This document shows positions 54,750-62,935 of a stretch of DNA of 64,000 nt, piece after piece (position 1 is the first letter of the stretch; each line of letters opens with the position of its first letter). The stretch covers positions 1,178,001 through 1,242,000 of the forward strand of contig CAWBDV010000007.1 of NCBI GenBank assembly GCA_963787675.1. Reading direction: 5' to 3'. The DNA comes from JAJPKK01 sp963787675. Its GTDB lineage: Bacteria > Pseudomonadota > Alphaproteobacteria > Rhizobiales > Xanthobacteraceae. The notes under the pieces are model-generated. The model was not told where the DNA came from. It searched no databases and saw nothing but the letters and a program-made list of their open reading frames with translations. Position numbers and translations under genes: made by a program.

Positions 54750-54931
54750 GCGGCTCCCACCCACCCCCAGGGCGGCTTGCGGGAAAATACCCAGCGCAAA
54801 TCCAGCGCTCTCGGGGCAGGGAAGCCAAATCTCGATTTGCAAAAATGTGGCTCAACAGAGCCACGGAATAAGAGTTGCACAATATCTGTTTCGCGACCCT
54901 TGCCGCAATCGCGGTCTTCCACCCGATATGC

Positions 54932-54937
54932 TATACT
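54932..54937 (+). promoter_or_regulatory. Extended -10 promoter, leaderless start
   Basis: TATGCTATACT: TG-C-TATACT is an extended -10 element ending 7 bases before ATG 54945. Transcription would start at or next to the ATG. Identical TGCTATACT elements precede 55646 (55634-55639, 6-base gap) and 55919 (55906-55911, 7-base gap). Confidence 0.65.
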
Positions 54938-54944
54938 ACCTCTG

Positions 54945-55154
54945 ATGCAACCAAACGCCACGCCCGCTCTGAAGCTTTCGGCCATTCTCGATAAGTCGCA
55001 TGAAAACAAATGGGTGGCCATCGCGCCGGACTACTCGCGCGTCGTTGCCGCAGCCGATACGCTCCGTGAGCTTTTGCGTGTGGTGTCCGATCCGCGCGCA
55101 ATTCTCTTTAAAGTACTTCCCTACGACATGAGCTTTGCGCCGTCCGCAAGCTAG
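54945..55154 (+). CDS. Small DUF5678-like protein
   Basis: A 69-residue protein (MQPNATPALKLSAILDKSHE, then NKWVAIAPDYSRVVAAADTL and LPYDMSFAPSA). It resembles a family of short proteins I associate with DUF5678. Function unknown. It lies 4 bases before the retropepsin-like gene, suggesting a two-gene module. Leaderless promoter. Confidence 0.5.
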   Translation: MQPNATPALKLSAILDKSHENKWVAIAPDYSRVVAAADTLRELLRVVSDPRAILFKVLPYDMSFAPSAS

Positions 55155-55158
55155 CGGC

Positions 55159-55575
55159 ATGAAATATCGCTACTCCGTCGTTTCCGGTCAGACCAACGTT
55201 GATGGCGGCTACACCCGACGCCCCATAGTTGAAGTCACTATATCGAGAGGCAGTCAGACGAGAACGTTCCTCGCGCTGGTCGATTCCGGCGCTGATCAAA
55301 TAATCATGCCTGCCGCGATCGCGGAGGTTTTTGGCATTGATCGTGATGACTGCCAGCGGCGCACGTCCATGGGCGTTTCCATGGAGCCAATTGAGGGCTT
55401 TATCAGCCACCTTACCTTCCAGATCGCTCACCAGGACGATGCATTCGAAGCGCCGGTGGTCTTCATCGACACCGACGTGCCCGTGCTTCTGGGGCGCGAA
55501 GGCTTTTTCGACCAGTACCGCCTCAACTTCCAGCAGGACCACGACACCTTCGAAATTCGTCCCGCCCCTCGTTGA
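55159..55575 (+). CDS. Retropepsin-like aspartyl protease domain protein
   Basis: A 138-residue single-domain protein with the retropepsin-type active-site motif ALVDSGADQIIM (Asp42) and the later strand FIDTDVPVLLGREGFFDQYR. Homodimeric aspartyl proteases of this kind are found singly in bacteria; the substrate is unknown. It is coupled to the DUF5678-like gene. Confidence 0.75.
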   Translation: MKYRYSVVSGQTNVDGGYTRRPIVEVTISRGSQTRTFLALVDSGADQIIMPAAIAEVFGIDRDDCQRRTSMGVSMEPIEGFISHLTFQIAHQDDAFEAPVVFIDTDVPVLLGREGFFDQYRLNFQQDHDTFEIRPAPR

Positions 55576-55633
55576 TAGAAACGCTATCTTTGCCGATTAA
55601 TCCAAGCGTCAAGCCCTCCTCACGCCTGTGTGC

Positions 55634-55639
55634 TATACT
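55634..55639 (+). promoter_or_regulatory. Extended -10 promoter, leaderless start
   Basis: TGCTATACT with its hexamer ending 6 bases before ATG 55646; no ribosome site is possible in the remaining leader. Confidence 0.65.
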
Positions 55640-55645
55640 GATTTC

Positions 55646-55855
55646 ATGACCGACAAGAAACTCAAATCCGTCTTAGGGCGCGTCCCAACCTGGCCAAAAA
55701 CGGCGCAGGATGAGGCCGCCCGCGCGCTTCGCGAAATCGAAGAGGATTTTATCATCGGCCCTTCAACACGGGCGGAGCTTGACCGCTCTCATCAAGAAGC
55801 GCTGCGCGGCGAAGGCGTCTCCCTGGAGGAGATAACGGGGCGTCTTGGCATCTAA
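55646..55855 (+). CDS. Antitoxin-like protein without toxin
   Basis: A 69-residue protein (VLGRVPTWPKTAQDEAARAL, REIEEDFIIG) that shares the pattern WP-x2-AQDE-x7-IE with the antitoxin at 55919-56170 (HWPEDAQDELLQSMLDIEAR). No toxin follows; the next gene is the second antitoxin. It may be an orphan or decoy antitoxin. Confidence 0.55.
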   Translation: MTDKKLKSVLGRVPTWPKTAQDEAARALREIEEDFIIGPSTRAELDRSHQEALRGEGVSLEEITGRLGI

Positions 55856-55905
55856 TCACATATACGCCGGCGCTAAGCTTCCTCTCGCCAATCGCGCACC
55901 CGTGC

Positions 55906-55911
55906 TATACT
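55906..55911 (+). promoter_or_regulatory. Extended -10 promoter, leaderless start
   Basis: GTGCTATACT with its hexamer ending 7 bases before ATG 55919 of the antitoxin gene. Confidence 0.65.
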
Positions 55912-55918
55912 TCCTTAT

Positions 55919-56170
55919 ATGACCAAGAAGTCTCATACGACCAAAAAGGAGATTAATGAAATCATGGCGAGGGCCGCACATTGGCCCGAAGATGCCCAAG
56001 ACGAATTGCTTCAATCAATGCTCGACATTGAAGCGCGGTACTTCGGAATTTACGTCACGAACAAAGATGAGCAAGCTGCGCTCAAGCGAAGCGAAGATGA
56101 TGTTCGCACAGGCCGCTTCGCGACAGAAACCGACCTCAGAAAGGTCTTCCGTCGTTTTCACCGCGCATGA
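55919..56170 (+). CDS. Type II antitoxin
   Basis: An 83-residue acidic protein (TTKKEINEIMARAAHWPEDA, QDELLQSMLDIEARYFGIYV) directly before and overlapping the RelE/ParE toxin (ATGA). The pairing identifies it as the antitoxin. No family name is certain. Confidence 0.75.
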   Translation: MTKKSHTTKKEINEIMARAAHWPEDAQDELLQSMLDIEARYFGIYVTNKDEQAALKRSEDDVRTGRFATETDLRKVFRRFHRA

Positions 56171-56454
56171 AGGTACGGTACACCGAGACCGCGCTTGAAG
56201 AGATCGAAGATATTCTTTCATACATCGCCAAGGATAATTTGAGTGCTGCTCTTCGGGTCTCTGCGATTATTCTCGCTACGATAGATCGAATCGCTGAGTT
56301 TCCGCAGACTGGTGTTGAGGCCGACCGGCCAGGCGTCAGAGTAATGCCCATACTTCCCTATCGCTACCTTGTATTCTTCAGCGTTGCCGACGATACCCTG
56401 ATCATCCGAAACGTGCGCCATTCGGCCCGGCAACAACCTGATTTTTTAAATTAG
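56167..56454 (+). CDS. RelE/ParE-family toxin
   Basis: A 95-residue toxin: MKVRYTETALEEIEDILSYI, RIAEFPQTGVEADRPGVRVM, PYRYLVFFSVADDTLIIRNV, and the final RHSARQ. Members either cleave mRNA at the ribosome or inhibit gyrase; the ParE-like pattern is stronger. Start overlaps the antitoxin stop. Confidence 0.85.
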   Translation: MKVRYTETALEEIEDILSYIAKDNLSAALRVSAIILATIDRIAEFPQTGVEADRPGVRVMPILPYRYLVFFSVADDTLIIRNVRHSARQQPDFLN

Positions 56455-56771
56455 AAGTAGGACCCGAGAGGCATCTTTTTGGCGTCCCCCTTCGGGGCCG
56501 GGCTCTCGTAAACGGTAGCCGCTGCGCGTCTCCGCCATCCGGCATCGATCCCTGACGCAGGCGCTCCTCAAGATACGACAGAGCTGCCCGCCATGGTGCG
56601 CCCACGCCTCGCGCCGGCATCGAGGTCAAGCCCTGCGGGTGCTGCGCAACCTTGACGCCGCTGGTCGCGGTCGCCCGCTTGCACCGGCCGGCTCCGAGGG
56701 AATGCCGTTTGCCCCACCAAGGGAATGAGGTCTCCCATGGCGGCCTGGAGCCACAAACAGTTGGAATTGTT
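56455..56771. other. Stretch without a recognisable gene
   Basis: A 317-base region between the toxin and the HNH gene. One minus-strand frame (56402-56791) is open, but has no ribosome site and reads as Arg/Pro-rich low-complexity sequence antisense to the toxin's end. I see no RNA or repeat with confidence. Confidence 0.3.
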
Positions 56772-57608
56772 CTAACGACGGGCCGCCACAACGGCGGGTG
56801 CTGGCAAAAGTTCGAGCAGCTGCCCCGGTTTGACCATCACACTGGCCGGCAACTGCAAAAACTCCGGCTTTTTAAAAAGTTCAATTATTTTTTTGTCTGA
56901 CGATGCGAAGATCGTGAACCACAAACTACGGTGAAATTGAACCACGGCCGCGATCACGGTTCGTTCGTCGCAATTGTAGCGATATACAAACTGATCACCG
57001 ACATTTTTCTGCCCTTGTCGGAGTGTTTCCCAAAGGGGCAAGATTTTTACGCGGGCATTCAGGTCCTCTTGTGTGACCCCACCGTTGAGAGCGAACTGGC
57101 ACCAAGCGGCACCGTCTAAGGGCAATGCGACCCTCACATGCTCCCTATATAGCGCCATAGCCAGCTTGGCACCGAATACGCCGAGGTGCGCTTTGACCTG
57201 TGGTCCGTCCGCCTCGACACGAACAACTTTCTGGAGAAGGCCAGACCGCGCCCGCCGCGCCCACTCGTAATTGAATTTCCCGGGTAAGCTCATCTCCTCC
57301 CGGACACCAGGCGCATATCTATCGATAATCGGCATGAGCTTACGGCTTTTCTCCGCCTGCCAACTCCCTTCGGTGTTGTCTGGATGTATCAGGGCCATCA
57401 AGACGGCCACCGCGTCAGAGCCGCGCGTCCCGTTGTTGCAGGCTAGGCAGATACCGTACTCCATCGCACCCGGCCGCTGACGATCGCGAAACATGCCTTT
57501 GGGCGGCATGTGCTCCACAGTTTCGGCTTGGCCAGGGCAATAGATGCAACGTGACTCCCCCGCGAGGATCGCCTGATGGGACCGGGATTTGCGCTTCGCC
57601 TCACCCAT
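56772..57608 (-). CDS. HNH-like zinc-finger nuclease
   Basis: A 278-residue protein. MGEAKRKSRSHQ leads into a treble-clef region: CIYC (C21, C24), VEHMPPKGMF (H33) and CLACNNG (C54, C57, N58), typical of HNH-type endonucleases with structural cysteines. The remaining 200 residues have no known match. It lies directly beside the IS21 element and may be part of the mobile mosaic or a defence nuclease. The start may instead be 57620. Confidence 0.6.
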   Translation of the reverse strand: MGEAKRKSRSHQAILAGESRCIYCPGQAETVEHMPPKGMFRDRQRPGAMEYGICLACNNGTRGSDAVAVLMALIHPDNTEGSWQAEKSRKLMPIIDRYAPGVREEMSLPGKFNYEWARRARSGLLQKVVRVEADGPQVKAHLGVFGAKLAMALYREHVRVALPLDGAAWCQFALNGGVTQEDLNARVKILPLWETLRQGQKNVGDQFVYRYNCDERTVIAAVVQFHRSLWFTIFASSDKKIIELFKKPEFLQLPASVMVKPGQLLELLPAPAVVAARR

Positions 57609-57834
57609 TTTTGAGCCCATTGAGTGTGATCAGTCTTGACACAAAATAATGATCCCATCGGTCATTGCAATTCGACCGGGCCACAAACGCCGAACGGCAT
57701 CGAATCAGCCGTAGAGTGCGGATTCCGGCGAAAACGGACAGTGATTCCGATCGATTGCGGACAGTGATTCCGATCGATCGCGGACAGCGTTCCGGTGAAC
57801 GCGGACAGCAATTCCCGTCGACGGCTTAATGGGG

Positions 57835-58605
57835 TCATTCGGCGGTGTTGGTGTCAAGCTTTTCGCGCTTTCGGGAGTTTTCCGGTGGCTTGCGCAGGGT
57901 CTCGCCGTCGAGGGCGAGGCGGTGGGCGGTGTGCACGAGGCGGTCGAGGACGGCATCGGCGATTGTGGGATCGACGATCACCTCGTGCCAGTGATCGACG
58001 GGGAGCTGGCTGGTTACGATCGTGGAGCCGCGGCCGTGGCGATCGTCGACGATTTCGAGCAGGTCGCGGCCCTGCTGCGAGGTCAGCGGCGCCAGCCCCC
58101 AGTCGTCGAGGATCAGAAGCTCGACACGGGCGAGGCTCTTGAGGAGGCGTACGTACCGGCCATCACCGCGTGCCAGTGCAAGTGCGTCGAGCAGGCGTGG
58201 CACGCGATAATAGAGTACCGATCGATCGTCACGGCACGCCTTATGTCCGAGTGCGCAGGCGAGCCAACTCTTGCCGGTGCCGGTTTTCCCGGTGATCAGG
58301 AGGTCGTGTCGCCGCCCGATCCAGTCGCCGGTCGCGAGCTTGGTGAACAGCGCCTTGTCGAGACCGCGCGCCGCCTTCGTGTTGAGATCCTCGATGGTGG
58401 CGTTCTGCCTGAGGTTGGCAAACTTGAGCCGCGTGACGAGCCGCCTGCTTTCGCGCTCGACGGCCTCGCGATCGACGAGGAGGCCGATCCGCTCCTCGAA
58501 CGTGAGCGAAGCAACGGCGGGCTGCTGCCGCTGCTCCTCGAACGCTTTGGCCATGCCGACGAGACCGAGGGCGATCAGCCGGTCGTATGTAGGATGTGGA
58601 AGCAT
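57835..58605 (-). CDS. istB: IS21 helper ATPase IstB
   Basis: A 256-residue AAA+ ATPase that assists the IstA transposase: Walker A in LLITGKTGTGKSWLACALG, Walker B in VELLILDDWGLAPL, arginine-finger side and C-terminus. Full length and intact. The ATG follows the former istA stop at 58609 by 3 bases. Confidence 0.93.
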   Translation of the reverse strand: MLPHPTYDRLIALGLVGMAKAFEEQRQQPAVASLTFEERIGLLVDREAVERESRRLVTRLKFANLRQNATIEDLNTKAARGLDKALFTKLATGDWIGRRHDLLITGKTGTGKSWLACALGHKACRDDRSVLYYRVPRLLDALALARGDGRYVRLLKSLARVELLILDDWGLAPLTSQQGRDLLEIVDDRHGRGSTIVTSQLPVDHWHEVIVDPTIADAVLDRLVHTAHRLALDGETLRKPPENSRKREKLDTNTAE

Positions 58606-58608
58606 CTG

Positions 58609-59764
58609 TCATTCCTCTGTTTTCTTTTCACCCGCAGCTTTCTTCGCGCGCGCCCGCTTGCGGGCCTCCCGGGCACGCGATCACGGTCTCGCGCAACAGC
58701 CCGAACGGCACCGAGTAGTAATGGCCATCGACCTCGACATGATAGTCGGGCGCGACCGTGCAGCGCTTCCATTCGGCATATTGGTAGCGCTCGCTCGGGA
58801 GCCCTTTCAGCGCCGGCCGGTCGAGACTGGTGAAGAGATCATTGCGGCTCTGCTTCAGATGCTTCATCACCTTCGCGTTGATCTTCGTTACGCAGTCGCG
58901 AACGGCGTCGTTCAACTCGACCAAGGAGAAGAAGCGCCGGTTGCGCAACTTGCCGAGCACGAAGCGAGAGACGATGCCGACGGCGGCCTCGACCTTGGCC
59001 TTGTCACGCGGGCGTCGAACGCGCGCCGGCAGCACGACGAAGCCGTAGTGATCGGCGAGATCCTGATACGTCCTGTTGACGCCCGGCTCGTAGCGCGATG
59101 GCTTCGTGATGCCGGCTTTGAGATTGTCCGGCACCGCAGCCTTTGGCACACCGCCGAGGAAGTCGAGCGCGTTGACGTGCGCACCAATCCAGTCGGGCAG
59201 CGTCTCGCTCCAGCGCGCCTCGGCGTAGGTGTAGCTCGACGCGCCGAGTGCCGCGACGAAGATGTGCGCCTCGTGCACCTCGCCCGTCATCGGATCGATG
59301 ATCGGAACCTTGTCGCCGGCCCAATCGACGAACAGCTTATCGCCCGCCAAATACGTCTGCCGCATTGTCGGCGAGAGACGCCTTCTCCATTCGCCGTAAA
59401 GCTCGCAGAAGCGCGAGTATCCGTGGCCGTCGACATACGCGGCGCGATGCTCCTCCCACAGGATCATCAGCGTCACGCCGCGCCGCTTGAGTTCTTCGTG
59501 CACCTTCGACCAGTCCGGCAGCCGCTTCGTCGAGCCTTCGTGGAAGCCCGCCGGCGTGAACAGCAGCCCCTCCAATGCGGCGTCACCGATCTCCGGCGGG
59601 ATCGGCCATGAGATCCCGACCACCTTGGCTCGCCTCACGTATTCCGAAACCGCCGTCTTGCCGACGCCTGTTGCCTCGCGCACCTCACGGACGCTGAGCC
59701 CCAACTCATGCGTCAGCCGCAGCACCTCACGGATTTTCCTCATCGACATTCTCATCCTCGCCAT
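58609..59764 (-). pseudogene. istA: IS21 transposase IstA with C-terminal deletion
   Basis: The N-terminal HTH (SVREVREATGVGKTAVSEYV) and the DDE catalytic core (FVDWAGDKVPI, VPDNLKAGITKPS, RDKAKVEAAV) are present. After GLLRETVIA the frame jumps to an out-of-frame PGGPQAG ending. The true C-terminus (REARKRARAKKAAGEKKTEE) survives in another frame next to istB. About 130 residues are lost, so the element is probably immobile on its own. Confidence 0.8.
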
Positions 59765-60020
59765 CGGCAGCCCCTGTTTTCTTCACAGGGACCGCCGATC
59801 TACTGATTCGGATGTCGAAGGGAGTGCTGTCTAAACGCTCATAAGAAACTGTCCGCAATCACCGGAATGCTGTCCGCAATGCGCCGGAATGACTGTCCGC
59901 GATGCACCGGAATCTGCACTGGCCGGGTTTGAGGGCTAGTGGCTGGCTTTCAGATCCGAAGTGGCTGGTTTTGCTTGCGGGCGAATCATGGCATCCTCTT
60001 GTGAGGGAGGGTGATCCTCA

Positions 60021-60155
60021 ATGGAGAATCAGCCCATGTCGCTCCGCCCAGTCGAAACGAGAAATTTGCAAGTGCGGGTGAAATTGCCGGTTATGCTGGC
60101 GGCCATCGTCGCGACCGCCTTTGTCGTGCTGGTCGTTGCCCTTGTGAAGCTCTAG
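60021..60155 (+). CDS. Small single-span membrane protein
   Basis: A 44-residue peptide: MENQPMSLRPVETRNLQVRV followed by a hydrophobic segment (VMLAAIVATAFVVLVVALVK). GGAGGGTGATCC lies before the ATG. Unknown family; accessory context. Confidence 0.5.
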   Translation: MENQPMSLRPVETRNLQVRVKLPVMLAAIVATAFVVLVVALVKL

Positions 60156-60188
60156 CGCAAGGTACAAGAGGCCGCCTCAGTTGGCGGT

Positions 60189-61283
60189 CTAATCCTTGTT
60201 TTCTTCGTTAAACTCTAATGGCAACTGCAGGGTATCGCCACGCCGAGGCAATACCTGATCGACCATGTGCAGAAATCTTTGCCAGCCATAGCCGTTTGCA
60301 ATGGCAAGTCGCTGAAACATCATCAGCGAATGAAGGTGTTGGGCAAGCATCGGGTTGCCAATATCCTCGCTTAGCCATTGGTGCAGCTTATTGGGGCGAT
60401 ATCCTTTGTCGTTTTTAGGTGTCTTTGCTTGCAGTTCGTCAAGTATTCCGGGGCCCAATCGATCATAGACAAGATTGGTCGTGTAGTGCGAGACGACGCT
60501 GTATCTATTCTTTGACATGCCGGGCCATACCCAGCCTTTTAACTTGTAGATGTTTTCATAGAATTCGTCTGGGAATTTCTTCACCCATGCGGCCAATTCT
60601 TTCCGGATGACAAGTTCAAGGTATTTTTGAAGGGCGTTTTGTGGCCTGACCTTCTCGTATCCCGTCACCTCGTCAACGAGGGCGATAATGCCCGTATGAG
60701 CCAGCGCGCGAGTGAGAATTTCGGCCTGTTGCGCCTTGGCGAGCTGTTGCTTTTGAAGCGCGCCAGCCTGCCGCGCCTTAAGCCAAACATCGCATACGGC
60801 TACCAAGACGGCCGCGTCATAACCGCGAATAACGCGGTCGCCGTCTATGTAATCGATCGGGGTTAGGGGCCCATCCAGCAAGTCTTTGTCAATAAATGAC
60901 TTTAGCTGGCTAGGCGCAACAAAAAGTGGCACGGGGGCCCCATCTTCAGACGAAGCCTTTTTAAGGCGTTTCGAGGCGCCGCTGCGTGATCCGAGAATTG
61001 CGTTTGTAATTCCGTTTTCGGAGAGCACCCTTTGGATGCCGTTAGGCCCCTGAATGACCGCGCAGGGCAGCTTTGTGCCTGCCAGATCAAGAACGCTTTT
61101 GTAGCCTTCTAGGACCCGCGGTAGCCCATCGAGTGATGCCTCCGTGCGCGCTCCCCATCGCTTTTTAGCCGCCTCTGAGGCGATGGCCGACCTTTCCTCA
61201 GGGGACAGTTTTGCGGCGCGTGCGTGACCGCCTTTTGCCGCAATATCAGATCGGTTCGGATCATCGGATTCCGGGTCGTTCAT
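60189..61283 (-). CDS. P63C-domain protein
   Basis: A 364-residue protein: SDIAAKGGHARAAKLSPEER at the N-terminus, RVIRGYDAAVLVAVCDVWLK, EILTRALAHTGIIALVDEVT and the C-terminal YRPNKLHQWLSEDIGNPMLA, matching the P63C domain family found in phages and mobile islands, function unknown. GGAGGC precedes ATG 61283. Four GCAAGCAT-type motifs lie upstream (see next feature). Confidence 0.75.
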   Translation of the reverse strand: MNDPESDDPNRSDIAAKGGHARAAKLSPEERSAIASEAAKKRWGARTEASLDGLPRVLEGYKSVLDLAGTKLPCAVIQGPNGIQRVLSENGITNAILGSRSGASKRLKKASSEDGAPVPLFVAPSQLKSFIDKDLLDGPLTPIDYIDGDRVIRGYDAAVLVAVCDVWLKARQAGALQKQQLAKAQQAEILTRALAHTGIIALVDEVTGYEKVRPQNALQKYLELVIRKELAAWVKKFPDEFYENIYKLKGWVWPGMSKNRYSVVSHYTTNLVYDRLGPGILDELQAKTPKNDKGYRPNKLHQWLSEDIGNPMLAQHLHSLMMFQRLAIANGYGWQRFLHMVDQVLPRRGDTLQLPLEFNEENKD

Positions 61284-61309
61284 TTGGCCGCCTCCGCTGT
61301 GAATATCAG

Positions 61310-61370
61310 CAAGCATGCTTGAAATAATGCTTGCCTTCTCTGGAAGCAAGCATAAAGTAGCAAGCATGCA
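61310..61370. promoter_or_regulatory. Cluster of GCAAGCAT operator-like motifs
   Basis: CAAGCATGCTTG (61311-61322, perfect palindrome), ATGCTTGC (61328-61335), GCAAGCAT (61347-61354) and GCAAGCATGC (61361-61370) occur within 61 bases of the P63C promoter region. Such clustering suggests an operator for a DNA-binding regulator. Confidence 0.6.
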
Positions 61371-61394
61371 CTATGAAATTCACCAACAAGAGCA

Positions 61395-61420
61395 CCTCAC
61401 CCGCCGATCAGCGGGTGAGG
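61395..61420 (+). terminator. Hairpin terminator
   Basis: CCTCACCCGC and GCGGGTGAGG form a perfect 10-base-pair stem with loop CGATCA, followed by CACTTTTG. It lies before the tRNA. Confidence 0.6.
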
Positions 61421-61433
61421 CACTTTTGTATGT

Positions 61434-61535
61434 GGAGGCTTGGCAGAGCGGCCGATTGCACCAGACTTACGATCTGGCGAACCCCAAAGCTTGCAGGCGG
61501 ACGGGGTTCCGTGAGTTCGAATCTCACAGCCTCCG
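61434..61535 (+). tRNA. Class II (Ser-like) tRNA with anticodon TAC
   Basis: Acceptor GGAGGCT/AGCCTCC, D-arm GCA-TGC with a GG in the loop, anticodon stem CCAGA/TCTGG with loop CTTACGA, T-arm GTGAG-TTCGAAT-CTCAC, discriminator G and only CA after it (no encoded CCA). The variable arm is unusually long (stem GAACCCC/GGGGTTC). Body and G73 fit serine, but the anticodon TAC would read the Val codon GTA. It may be a degenerate tRNA-Ser, a missense tRNA, or mispredicted in the anticodon. Confidence 0.7.
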
Positions 61536-61696
61536 CATTCTAACCAGTGGGACCGTCATGGTTGCAGCCGCGACGGCCCCCGATCATCAACCCCGGGATT
61601 GTGCCCCGAAGCGAATGACCATGTCGCAATATACGCCTTGCAGGGCGTTTTTGCCAGCGTCGCTCGGGGCAATCCCTAACGCGGATTGTGCCCGCT

Positions 61697-62593
61697 ATGA
61701 ATATCCTTTCCCGAGACAAGCAGATTGAAATCATCGCCGCGCTCACTGAGGGCGTCGGCATTCGCGCCACGGCTCGCTTGGCTGGCGTCAACCGCGAAAC
61801 GGTCGGCAAGCTCGCCCTTCAAGTCGGCAAAGGCTGCGCCGAACTTCACGATCGCCGCATGGTCGGAGTCCGCGTCAATCGGATCGAACTTGACGAAGTG
61901 TGGTCGTTCGTCGGCAAGAAGCAAAAGCGCGTCCGGCCGCATGAGGCGTTCGCCAAGGGCGATCAGTACACCTACATCGCGCTCGCCGGCACACAGAAGG
62001 CCATCATCAGTTATCGGATTGGCAAGCGCGACGGGCACAACACCGATGAATTTGTGCAAGACCTTCGCCAGCGCGTCCTAGGTGCGCCCGAGATCAGCAC
62101 GGACGGTTATCACCCCTACAAGCTTTCAGTGCGTGACGCCTTCCGCAACAGCGCCCATGGCGTGATTGTAAAGACGGTATCGATCGTTGATCTCCGCAGG
62201 GATGCGGCACACCGCTATTCGCCGGCCGAAGTAGTAGCCGTAAGCCGCGAGGCTGTAGCCGGCGTACCGATGGAAATCTCAACGTCCTATGTCGAACGGT
62301 CGAACCTTTCGATCCGCATGGGGTCGCGGCGCTTTACGCGACTGACGAACGGCTTTTCCAAGAAGATCGAATGCCACGCTGCGGCTGTGAGCCTTTACGT
62401 GGCGCACTACAATTGGTGCCGCGTGCACGAGACGCTAAGCACGACACCGGCCGTTGCCCTCGGGATCGCAGACCGACCTTGGTCGATTGGCGATCTTCTT
62501 GATGCGGCCTTGGCGGTAGCGCCGACCGAACCGACCGAGACCGCACCAGATCGGCGGCGGCGGTTCCGGGTAATCGAGGGCGGAAAAACCTGA
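61697..62593 (+). CDS. DDE transposase, IS1-like
   Basis: A 298-residue transposase: MNILSRDKQIEIIAALTEGV, HTH (IRATARLAGVNRETVGKLAL), RIELDEVWSFVGKKQKRV (first Asp), DISTDGYHPY-type second Asp (EISTDGYHPYKLSV), and HYNWCRVHETL. It is related to IS1-like DDE proteins common in rhizobia. The ends of the element are not clear. Start at Met 61697; GTG 61688 is alternative. Confidence 0.8.
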   Translation: MNILSRDKQIEIIAALTEGVGIRATARLAGVNRETVGKLALQVGKGCAELHDRRMVGVRVNRIELDEVWSFVGKKQKRVRPHEAFAKGDQYTYIALAGTQKAIISYRIGKRDGHNTDEFVQDLRQRVLGAPEISTDGYHPYKLSVRDAFRNSAHGVIVKTVSIVDLRRDAAHRYSPAEVVAVSREAVAGVPMEISTSYVERSNLSIRMGSRRFTRLTNGFSKKIECHAAAVSLYVAHYNWCRVHETLSTTPAVALGIADRPWSIGDLLDAALAVAPTEPTETAPDRRRRFRVIEGGKT

Positions 62594-62757
62594 ACGAATC
62601 GGTTGGGTTGCTAACCTCTATTCCCATATCTGAATAGTGTATGATTTCCAATATATAGTGTCATTTTTGCACGGGATTCTACCAGATGTTGGAATGTCAA
62701 CCATTGACTCTTTTTACGATTTATCTTTGATTCGAACATGACCAACGGAATGAAAGT

Positions 62758-62787
62758 AGCCGCCGGGGAGATCAGGCCCCGGCGGCT
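62758..62787 (+). terminator. GC-rich hairpin after the transposase
   Basis: AGCCGCCGGGG and CCCCGGCGGCT form an 11-base-pair stem, followed by TTTC. The rest of 62594-62935 shows no gene. Confidence 0.6.
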
Positions 62788-62935
62788 TTCGATCAGTCCG
62801 CGCCGCACCCGATTGAGCCGGGCAGCGGAACAGGCCCCTAAAAGGCGATGCTGATCGAATCAGATCGTTTAGCCACGGTCAATAGCCCGGCTCTCTCATC
62901 TGAGGCGTCTAATCAGAGCCTCGTAAGGAGCCGTG

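Larger units (their letters stand above)
57717..59918 (-). mobile_element. IS21-family insertion sequence, defective
   Basis: The element is about 2.2 kb and runs from TGCGGATTCCGGCG at the left to CACCGGAATCTGCA at the right, which are inverted partners. Inside the ends are multiple subterminal repeats: GCGGACAGTGATTCCGATCG type at the left, and TGTCCGCAATCACCGGAAT type at the right. It carries istA (damaged) and istB. No clear target-site duplication flanks it. Confidence 0.85.

Noticed and set aside
56402..56791. A 129-codon minus-strand frame between the toxin and the HNH gene
   Set aside because: Arg/Pro-rich, overlaps the toxin antisense, no ribosome site; it may be part of a dispersed repeat, but I cannot support a gene.
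59919..60020. Short AGTGGCTGG repeats considered as part of the IS21 element
   Set aside because: They lie outside the inverted ends (TGCGGATTCC and GGAATCTGCA); kept only as a comparison for the repeat at 63346.
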